Below, in pieces: positions 58,307 to 64,000 of a stretch of 64,000 bases of DNA. The first letter of the stretch is position 1. Each line of letters begins with the position of its first letter. The translations under genes were made by a program, and so were the position numbers. The notes under the pieces were generated by a model that saw only the letters and a program-made list of their open reading frames with translations, was not told the DNA's origin and made no database searches. Source of the stretch: Streptomyces sp. NBC_00190 (GTDB lineage: Bacteria; Actinomycetota; Actinomycetes; Streptomycetales; Streptomycetaceae); the NCBI RefSeq assembly GCF_036203305.1, contig NZ_CP108131.1:1240001-1304000 (forward strand). The letters run 5' to 3'.

Positions 58307-59614
58307 CTACGCCGCGGCGCCCAGCGCCCCCAGCGGGTCGTCGAGCACGGGCTGCCACGCCAGCTCCGCCGCGCCGACCAGGCTGTTGTGGTCCAGGGTG
58401 CACGGCAGGATCGGGACGCCACCGCTGCGCCCCCACAGGCTGCGGTCCGCGACCACCGCGCGCAGCCGCTCCGGGTCGGCGTACAACAGCTCCCGGTGCA
58501 GCCCGCCCAGGATGATCCGGTCCGGATTCAGGATGTTCACCAGGCCCGCGAGGCCGAGCCCGAGCCGGTCGATCAGCTCCTCGGCGGCCGCCCGTACCGC
58601 CGGCTCCGCGTACTCCGCGCTCAACAGGTCGCGGGCCTGCTGGAGCAGCGACACCTCCGGGCCGGGCGTGCGCCCCGCCGCCGTGAGGAAGGCCAGCGGG
58701 TCGGCCTCCACGTCCAGGCAGCCGCGGCCCCCGCAGTGGCAGGGCCGCCCCTCGGGATTCACCGTGAGGTGGCCGACCTCCAGGGCCAGGCCCGAACTCC
58801 CGCTGTGCAGGCGGCCGTCCAGCACCAGCGCCCCGCCGACCCCGCGGTGCCCGGTGGCCACGCACAGCAGGTGCTGCGCGCTGCGCCCCGCGCCGTGCCG
58901 GTGCTCGGCCAGGGCCGCGAGGTTGACGTCGTTCCCGGTGAGGGCCGGGCCGTCGATCCCGGCGGCCTTCACGCACTCCGCGAAGACGGCCCGTACGGGG
59001 GACCCGGGCGGCCAGGCCAGGTGCAGCGGGTTCAGCGCCGTACCTTCCGGCTCGGCGACCGCGGAGGGGACCGCGAGCCCCGCGCCGATGCAGCGGCGGC
59101 CGCTCTCCGCCAGCAGCGCGGCCCCGGCCTCCACCACCGCGCCGAGCACCTGCGCCGGGTCGGCCGCGACGGTGAGCTTGCCGGGGGCGGTGGCCACGAT
59201 GCGGCCGCCCAGACCGACCAGCGCGGCCCGGAAGCCGTCCGCGTGCACCTGCGCGGCCAGCGCCACGGGGCCGTTCTCGTCGACCGACAGGCGGTGCGAG
59301 GGGCGGCCCTGGGCGCCGCCCGCGCCACCGGGGCGGGAGTCGACGCGGATCAGCCCGAGCGCCTCCAGCTCGGCGGCGACCGCTCCGGCGGTCGCGCGGG
59401 TGACCCCGAGCTCGGCCGTCAGGACGGCCCGGGTCGGTGCGCGGCCGGTGTGGACGAGCTCCAGTGCCGGACCGAGCGCGCTGCGGCCGCGCTCCAGTTT
59501 GGCCCTCGTGGAGGCCGAGGAAGCCGACGAATCCGACGAAGCGGTAGAAGCCGTGGAAGGCGTGGCCACCGTGGTCACATCCCCCACCCGCGGCGGGGCC
59601 CCGTTGCCGTTCAT
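58307..59614 (-). CDS. ROK-family transcriptional repressor
   Basis: 435 residues. An N-terminal Ser/Thr/Ala-rich tail (about 15-35) is followed by a winged helix (TRAVLTAELGVTRATAGAVAAELEALGLI), then the ROK sugar-kinase fold: catalytic Asp in LTGNDVNLAALAEH, GHRGVGGALVLDG and the zinc-motif LEVGHLTVNPEGRPCHCGGRGCLD. The final residue of the motif is Asp where Glu is more common. Likely a sugar-responsive repressor; its targets are not adjacent. Confidence 0.9.
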   Translation of the reverse strand: MNGNGAPPRVGDVTTVATPSTASTASSDSSASSASTRAKLERGRSALGPALELVHTGRAPTRAVLTAELGVTRATAGAVAAELEALGLIRVDSRPGGAGGAQGRPSHRLSVDENGPVALAAQVHADGFRAALVGLGGRIVATAPGKLTVAADPAQVLGAVVEAGAALLAESGRRCIGAGLAVPSAVAEPEGTALNPLHLAWPPGSPVRAVFAECVKAAGIDGPALTGNDVNLAALAEHRHGAGRSAQHLLCVATGHRGVGGALVLDGRLHSGSSGLALEVGHLTVNPEGRPCHCGGRGCLDVEADPLAFLTAAGRTPGPEVSLLQQARDLLSAEYAEPAVRAAAEELIDRLGLGLAGLVNILNPDRIILGGLHRELLYADPERLRAVVADRSLWGRSGGVPILPCTLDHNSLVGAAELAWQPVLDDPLGALGAAA

Positions 59615-59881
59615 GGCATCGATCCTCGCATGATCGGGGGCCCTCGGATGCCGCCCCGCCTGCCGAGGCCGCCGACCCGGAGCGTGATGTCCGTCCGGCC
59701 GGTGAGCCGGGGCCCTCGCGGGGCGGTGTCCGGCAGCGCCTTCGGCACCCGCTGACAGGCCGGTCGGGCACGTGCGGACGTGCACGGCGTCGGCGGCGCC
59801 GGCGATCACGGTCCCGTCGCGCGGGAACAGTTCCCCCATCCGTGGCCTCCATTGTCGCGGGCCTGCTGGCAGACTCCCGGC

Positions 59882-60625
59882 ATGGAGATCAACGACTTCG
59901 TGAAGACCCTTGAGCGAGACGGCGAGCTGCTCGGCGACGTTGCGGAACAGGCGGGTACGACCGCCCTCGTACCCACCTGTCCGGGGTGGCACGTCGCCGA
60001 TCTGCTGCGGCACACCGGCTCGGTGCACCGCTGGGCGGCCGGGTACGTCGAGGGAGGACTGCTGGAGGGGGCGCCGTTCCCCGACGCCCCGGAGCTGGCC
60101 GGCGCGGAGCTGCTCGCCTGGTTCCGCGAAGGACACGCGGCCCTGGTCCGCGCCCTGGGCGAGGCCCCGGCCGATGTGCAGTGCTGGACCTTCCTGCCGA
60201 CCGCCCCGCCGTCGCCGCTGGCGTTCTGGGCGCGGCGCCAGGCCCATGAGACGGCCGTGCACCGGATGGACGCGGAGGCGGCGCTCGGTGTCGCGTTCTC
60301 ACCGGTGGCGCCCGAGTTCGCGGAGGACGGGGTGGACGAGCTGCTGACCGGCTTCCACGCACGGCCGCGCAGCCGGGTGCGGACCCCGGAGCCCCGGGTG
60401 CTGCGGGTCAGGGCCGCGGACACGGGCGCGGCGTGGACCGTACACCTGTCGCCGGAACCGCCGCGGACGGTGCTGGGTGCCACGGACGACGCGGTCGACT
60501 GCGAAGTGACGGCGGAGGCGGCCTGGCTGTACGCGGCGCTGTGGAACCGGCTGCCGCTGGCGGGTCCGGGGGTGACCGGCGACCTGGCGCTGGCCCGCCT
60601 GTGGACCGAGGCCGCCGGGATCTGA
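59882..60625 (+). CDS. Maleylpyruvate isomerase family mycothiol-dependent enzyme
   Basis: 247 residues. DinB-like four-helix N-terminal part with VPTCPGWHVADLLRHTGSVHRWA and the metal motif RRQAHETAVHRMDAE, then the C-terminal MDMPI_C-like domain (VRAADTGAAWTVHL ... DCEVTAEAAWLYAALWNR). Such proteins use mycothiol for isomerisation or transfer reactions; actinobacteria have many paralogues of unknown substrate. A perfect 30-bp palindrome follows. Confidence 0.88.
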   Translation: MEINDFVKTLERDGELLGDVAEQAGTTALVPTCPGWHVADLLRHTGSVHRWAAGYVEGGLLEGAPFPDAPELAGAELLAWFREGHAALVRALGEAPADVQCWTFLPTAPPSPLAFWARRQAHETAVHRMDAEAALGVAFSPVAPEFAEDGVDELLTGFHARPRSRVRTPEPRVLRVRAADTGAAWTVHLSPEPPRTVLGATDDAVDCEVTAEAAWLYAALWNRLPLAGPGVTGDLALARLWTEAAGI

Positions 60626-60629
60626 GGAG

Positions 60630-60659
60630 GCCTGCCCGGCGGGCGCCCGCCGGGCAGGC
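60630..60659. terminator. Perfect 30-bp palindrome after the mycothiol-dependent enzyme gene
   Basis: GCCTGCCCGGCGGGC joined directly to its reverse complement, starting five bases after the stop. A very strong GC hairpin, followed by AGTAGGGT, which can serve as the -10 of the next gene. Confidence 0.65.
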
Positions 60660-60699
60660 AGTAGGGTCGGCTTCCTCAGTCGATCATGGGGGTCAGTCG

Positions 60700-61212
60700 A
60701 TGTTCGTGTCCTCAGCGCGGTCCGCCGCGGTGCTCGCCGTCGCCCTGGCGGCGTTCTCCGTCTCCTGCGGCACGGAGCCAGCGGCCCCGGCTGCCGGCCC
60801 GGCCGCGGCGCCGTCCGCGTCCGCGGCCCCCGCGGCCGGGACTTCGACGGCCCCGGGCTCGACGGCCCCGGGCTCGGCGGTCGCGCCGTCTTCCAGCGCC
60901 GTCCCGGCCGAGAAGGTGCGGGACGCGTTCGCCGGCCTCCAGGCGACGCTGAACGACTCGTGCACTCCGGGCAACTGCGCGTACTTCCTCGGCCGGGTCC
61001 ACGACGAGCTCCACCGCGTGGACCGCGCGATGAAGACCGACCCGAAGGGGCCCGGCCACTTTCCCGAGCCGATCGACCTGATCGCGCAGCTCGACAAGGA
61101 ACTCGGCGGGGACCGCTCCTTCGAGAACCTGAAGAAGCACCAGGCGTCGCTCATCGGCACCCGGGACAAGATCAACACCTGGATGCAGGGCCACCCGGAC
61201 GACTACCGGTGA
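60700..61212 (+). CDS. Small lipoprotein, hypothetical
   Basis: 170 residues with a lipoprotein signal ending SVSC at residue 23 (lipobox), then an Ala/Pro/Ser linker (about 25-68) and an outer alpha-helical part with two cysteines (NDSCTPGNCAYFLG, probable disulphide) and FLGRVHDELHRVDRAM. No family recognised. The stop overlaps the start of the next gene by GTGA. Confidence 0.8.
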   Translation: MFVSSARSAAVLAVALAAFSVSCGTEPAAPAAGPAAAPSASAAPAAGTSTAPGSTAPGSAVAPSSSAVPAEKVRDAFAGLQATLNDSCTPGNCAYFLGRVHDELHRVDRAMKTDPKGPGHFPEPIDLIAQLDKELGGDRSFENLKKHQASLIGTRDKINTWMQGHPDDYR

Positions 61213-61709
61213 TCCGGCAGCGGGCGTCCGCCGACCTCGACGCGTGCGTCGGCCTCCTCCGCACGGTGCACGACCGCGACGGCTATCCCGTGGACTGGCC
61301 CGGGCGTCCCGCCGAGTGGCTGACGCCGCCCTCCCTGCTGGCGGCCTGGGTGGCGGAGACGGACGGGCGGATCGCCGGTCACGTCTGCCTGGCACGCAGC
61401 GGCACGGGGGACCTCGCGCCGGCCCTGTGGAGCTGGCGCGCGCGGGTACCCGTCGAGCGCACCGCCGTGGTCGGCCGCCTGTTCGCCTCGCCCGCCGCGC
61501 GCGGCCTCGGGCTCGGCGCACGGCTGCTGGCGCGGGCCGCGTGCGAGGCGCGGGAGCGTGGTCTGCATCCGGTCCTCGACGTCCTCGCCCACGACACCGC
61601 CGCGGTCGCGCTGTACGAACGCGAGGGCTGGAGCCTGCTGGACACCGTCGACCAGCGGTGGAGCGCGAACCGGACCGTCACCGTGCACTGCTTCGCCGCA
61701 CCGGTCTGA
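61209..61709 (+). CDS. GNAT-family N-acetyltransferase
   Basis: 166 residues starting at a GTG that overlaps the lipoprotein stop. The GNAT core reads AVVGRLFASPAARGLGLGARLLARAACEARE (acetyl-CoA binding RGLGLG) followed by LDVLAHDTAAVALYEREGW. Substrate unknown. Coupling to a lipoprotein gene implies co-expression, but no link in function is clear. Confidence 0.87.
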   Translation: MIRQRASADLDACVGLLRTVHDRDGYPVDWPGRPAEWLTPPSLLAAWVAETDGRIAGHVCLARSGTGDLAPALWSWRARVPVERTAVVGRLFASPAARGLGLGARLLARAACEARERGLHPVLDVLAHDTAAVALYEREGWSLLDTVDQRWSANRTVTVHCFAAPV

Positions 61710-61724
61710 CGCCTTGCGCCTGCG

Positions 61725-62711
61725 TCAGCCGAGGGTGGCGGCGTAGGCGGTCTGGGCTCCGTACTTCCACGCCGGGCCCGTGTTCCAGGGATTGGGCATG
61801 GCCGCGCTGGTCGCGTACGCGTAGCCCGCGCCCCGGTCGAAAGCCGTGCGCAGGGCCGTACGCATCGCCGCGGCGTCCGGGACGTCGTGGACCAGGTGCC
61901 AGAACGCCGTGCCGCTCGGGTCGAGTTCGGTACCCGCGCGGTAGCCGGTGAGCGGGTCGAAGACGTTGCCGCCGAGCCAGCCGCCGCCGGTGTACGCGGC
62001 GTAGGAGTCCTCGTACGTGACGAAGACGTCCGCGGTCCGGCGGCCCGGCTCCAGGTAGCAGTCGGCTATGGCCGTGCCGGGGTTGTTGACGACGAGGGGG
62101 GAGGCGGCCGGGTCGATGGCGCGCATGGTGTCCTCCACGTGGCGGCGGAGCTCCGCGTAGTGGTCGCGGGTGGCGTTGCCGGGGCCGCAGTCGCGGCTGA
62201 CGACGTCGAAGAAGACGCCGTCGACGTGGAGGCGGCCGTCCGGGGTCCTGAGGTAGTTGTCGACCGAGGCCTTCACTGCGGCGGCGGCGCGGTTGCCGTG
62301 GTCGGTGTGGACGTAGCCGAGCACCTTGGTCTTCCCGCCGGTGGCGGTCGTGCCGCGGCGCAGGGCGTCGGCGCGAGCCCGCCAGGGGGCCTCGAAGGGT
62401 GAGTCGCCGTTGCCGGGGTTGAGGACGACGACGGAGGCGGCCGGGCCGGTGGTGGTGAGGTCGGTCAGCATGGCGTCGTTCGCCCAGACGTACGCGGGGA
62501 CGCCGATGTCCAGGCCCCGCACGCCGGGAATCCGGGGCGCCGGGGGTGCGGGAGTCGCGGTCGGGGCCGGGGCCGGGGGTTCTGCGGGGGCCGCCGACCG
62601 GCCCGGTGGCGCCGGTTCCGCGGTGCGCGCCGGCGCCGTGACCGCGGGCGCCGGCGCGGCCAGTAAGACGGTCACCAGGACGGCGTACAGGGCCTTCACG
62701 GCGCGGGGCAT
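61725..62711 (-). CDS. Spherulin-4/GH135-like secreted protein
   Basis: 328 residues with a signal peptide (hydrophobic stretch YAVLVTVLLAAPAPA) and a Pro/Ala-rich linker to about residue 62. The domain has the family features VPAYVWANDAMLTDL, LGYVHTDHG, VDGVFFDVVSRDC and DVFVTYEDSYAAY, matching spherulation-specific family 4, which groups with GH135/Sph3 galactosaminidases. It probably acts on an extracellular amino-sugar polymer. Confidence 0.84.
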   Translation of the reverse strand: MPRAVKALYAVLVTVLLAAPAPAVTAPARTAEPAPPGRSAAPAEPPAPAPTATPAPPAPRIPGVRGLDIGVPAYVWANDAMLTDLTTTGPAASVVVLNPGNGDSPFEAPWRARADALRRGTTATGGKTKVLGYVHTDHGNRAAAAVKASVDNYLRTPDGRLHVDGVFFDVVSRDCGPGNATRDHYAELRRHVEDTMRAIDPAASPLVVNNPGTAIADCYLEPGRRTADVFVTYEDSYAAYTGGGWLGGNVFDPLTGYRAGTELDPSGTAFWHLVHDVPDAAAMRTALRTAFDRGAGYAYATSAAMPNPWNTGPAWKYGAQTAYAATLG

Positions 62712-62873
62712 GACTGTTCCTCCGGCGGCGGCAGGGGGGCGGGTGCGACCCGAGGAACACTAGACGGGCGGCGCTTGGTTCAAGGGTGAACCGCCTCCCT
62801 TCGTACGAGGAACAGAAGAGCGACCCGTCACCTCATCATGTGATTCTCCGTCAGGACCCCTGTGGGGCCGCCG

Positions 62874-63572
62874 TCACACGGCGGGCAGTCCGACCCCGTG
62901 GGCCAGCTGCCCGGCGGCGTGCGTGAAGAAGACGGCCCGGTCCTCCACGACGCGGTTGAACTGGCCGAACAGCTCGAAGGAGACGAGGCCGACCAGCTGC
63001 GCCCAGGCGGCGACCAGAGCGGCCGTGACCTCGGGGGGCAGGCCATCGGCGAAGTCGGCGGTCATCCGGACGGCCTCGGGGCGCAGGGCGGCCGGCAGCG
63101 GCGGCAGTGCGAGGCCGCGGCCCTCGTGCGCGGCGCGGAGGATGGCGATGAAGGTGTTCCCGACGCGGGAGGCGGGACCGATGGTGTCGAGGGGGGCGCT
63201 GTAGCCGGGAACCGGAGAGCCGTAGATGAGGGCGTACTCGTGCGGGTGCTCCAGCGCCCAGGCACGGACGGCCTCGCAGACCGCGATCCAGCGGGCGCGG
63301 GGCGGGTGACCGGCGGCGAGGGCGCGGGCGTCCGCCTCTTCGGCCGCCGCGCCGACGCTGTCGTACGCGTCGACGATGAGCGCGGTGAGCAGCTCGTCGC
63401 GGCTGGGGAAGTAGCGGTAGAGGGCGGAAGAGACCATGCCCAGCTCGCGGGCGACGGCACGCAGGGAGAGTTTGGCGGCGCCCTCGGCCGCGAGCCGGCG
63501 GCGCGCCTCGTCCTTGATGGCGGCGGTGACCTCGATGCGGGCCCGCTCCCTGGCCCCTCGCACGGTGTTCAT
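62874..63572 (-). CDS. TetR-family regulator with WHG-type C-terminal domain
   Basis: 232 residues from the ATG at 63572. HTH segment: IKDEARRRLAAEGAAKLSLRAVARELGMVSSALYRYFPSRDELLTALIV. The C-terminal half contains ALEHPHEYALIYGSPVPGY and ELFGQFNRV, typical of the WHG ligand-binding domain. It is divergent from a deazaflavin-dependent oxidoreductase gene, with two equal palindromic boxes between them, so it almost surely represses that gene and itself. Confidence 0.91.
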   Translation of the reverse strand: MNTVRGARERARIEVTAAIKDEARRRLAAEGAAKLSLRAVARELGMVSSALYRYFPSRDELLTALIVDAYDSVGAAAEEADARALAAGHPPRARWIAVCEAVRAWALEHPHEYALIYGSPVPGYSAPLDTIGPASRVGNTFIAILRAAHEGRGLALPPLPAALRPEAVRMTADFADGLPPEVTAALVAAWAQLVGLVSFELFGQFNRVVEDRAVFFTHAAGQLAHGVGLPAV

Positions 63573-63633
63573 GCGTGTCAGTGTGCCACGCAAATAGAGC
63601 AGTGCCCAAAAATCGGATCCCCGATCCATTTAG

Positions 63634-63646
63634 AGAGCGGTGCTCT
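63634..63646. promoter_or_regulatory. TetR operator-like box 1 (AGAGC-GGT-GCTCT)
   Basis: Perfect 5-3-5 palindrome in the TetR/oxidoreductase divergent gap. An inverted copy lies at 63686-63698; the matched part extends to about 15 bases with flanking AGAG. Centre-to-centre distance is 52 bp, near five helical turns. Confidence 0.7.
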
Positions 63647-63685
63647 TGTTTTGGCGCACCGATCCGTGCACACTGTTCTCAAGCG

Positions 63686-63698
63686 AGAGCACCGCTCT
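63686..63698. promoter_or_regulatory. TetR operator-like box 2 (AGAGC-ACC-GCTCT)
   Basis: The second 5-3-5 palindrome, in opposite orientation to box 1 and 31 bases before the oxidoreductase ATG. It probably blocks RNA polymerase at that promoter. Confidence 0.7.
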
Positions 63699-63729
63699 CT
63701 CAATAAGGAAAACGACCCCGGAGGTCACC

Positions 63730-64000
63730 ATGAACGCGTCTCAGCCGTATTACGTCCAGGCCGGCCCGTTCGCCGTCCGCTTCAACGCGCTCTTCGGCAA
63801 GCTCGCCCGGCTGGGCGTCAGCCTGGCCGGCACCGCCGAGCTGTCGGTCCGGGGCCGCAAGTCGGGCGAGATGCAGCGGATCCCGGTCAACCCGCACACG
63901 TTCGAGGGCATGCAGTACCTCGTCTCGGCCCGCGGCCACTCCCAGTGGGTCCGCAACATGCGGGTCGCGGGCGGCGGCGAGCTGCGCGTCGGGCGCAAGG
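63730..64000 (+). CDS. Deazaflavin (F420)-dependent nitroreductase-family oxidoreductase, 3'-truncated
   Basis: 90 residues visible, cut off by the window end. The frame reads MNASQPYYVQAGPFAVRFNA, then LSVRGRKSGEMQRIPVNPHT, the start of the DUF385/F420-dependent nitroreductase split barrel; relatives such as Ddn use F420H2. GAGGTCACC precedes the ATG at good spacing. It is divergent from, and probably repressed by, the WHG-type TetR regulator. Confidence 0.85.
   Translation, partial: MNASQPYYVQAGPFAVRFNALFGKLARLGVSLAGTAELSVRGRKSGEMQRIPVNPHTFEGMQYLVSARGHSQWVRNMRVAGGGELRVGRK

Noticed and set aside
59615..59881. A degraded gene in the 267-bp gap before the mycothiol-dependent enzyme
   Set aside because: Open frames exist on both strands but none shows family features or codon bias; I see nothing I can support.
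1..64000. tRNA, rRNA or tmRNA genes
   Set aside because: No cloverleaf, TTCGAATC-type T-loop context or rRNA-like segment was seen on either strand.

Overview
The window looks like chromosomal DNA of a Streptomyces or a very close actinomycete. GC content is very high, codon third positions are almost all G or C, and GTG starts and 4-base stop/start overlaps are frequent. Several families are typical of the genus: DUF6643, DUF6777, a streptophobe-type membrane protein, Rv1733c-type, SpoIIE phosphatase with PAS/GAF/kinase-like domains, and a mycothiol-dependent maleylpyruvate isomerase family enzyme. I see no rRNA, tRNA, CRISPR array, phage or transposase gene, and no recognisable antibiotic gene cluster. 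It reads as core-to-flexible chromosome with many small one-to-four gene units.

Layout. 1-7.3 kb: end of an amino-acid permease, an MDR oxidoreductase divergent from an XRE regulator, a GH15 enzyme, a DoxX/MarR divergent pair with two clear operator-like boxes, a DUF1232 protein and AlkB. 7.3-12.5 kb: hemerythrin protein, flavin reductase, then an incomplete respiratory set (ctaD, ctaF and an opposing qcrB, without ctaC/ctaE/qcrA/qcrC). 12.6-18.4 kb: PTS-type dihydroxyacetone kinase dhaKLM, an S4 RNA-binding protein, and molybdate uptake (modA plus a fused modBC separated by a 17-bp hairpin). 18.4-25.3 kb: acyltransferase, hydrolase, DUF4328, SpoIIE-type phosphatase, DUF6777 protein with a 21-bp minisatellite.

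25.3-36 kb is a signalling and envelope region. A streptophobe-type protein faces an operon of FHA-FHA-ABC transporter, hypothetical protein and soluble Ser/Thr kinase, recalling the mycobacterial PknF/Rv1747 pair. A zinc-type CDF exporter, a Nudix enzyme and a Tm-1-like protein follow. Then comes a transmembrane Ser/Thr kinase translationally coupled to a second single-pass protein whose small outer domain resembles the kinase's own. 36-47 kb: GNAT-AAA+ fusion, GT39-like membrane protein, secreted S1-type protease behind PhoP-box-like repeats, Nudix, Lnt, PH-domain protein, VOC protein, TetR plus ADP-ribosylglycohydrolase, a glutamate racemase paralogue, HpnB-like glycosyltransferase.

47-64 kb: a low-GC3 leader with a possible 40-aa ORF before a DUF6643 gene, MOSC protein, a 14-15 bp tandem array, an Rv1733c-type protein, a parallel beta-helix protein fused to a CbxX/EccA-like AAA+ ATPase, a membrane protein with a lipase-like domain, SRPBCC protein, cysteine desulfhydrase-like enzyme, a small HATPase regulator, ROK repressor, several small enzymes, and a TetR regulator divergent from a truncated deazaflavin-dependent oxidoreductase gene with two matching operators.

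The most unusual features are a 192-bp MITE-like element (58046-58237) with 36-bp inverted ends plus a collapsed 45-bp relative at 35950-35994, the beta-helix/AAA+ fusion, the GNAT/AAA+ fusion, the kinase/ectodomain pair, and the tandem-repeated ribosome-binding sites at the ctaD/ctaF junction. All functions are inferred from sequence reading; no database search was run.
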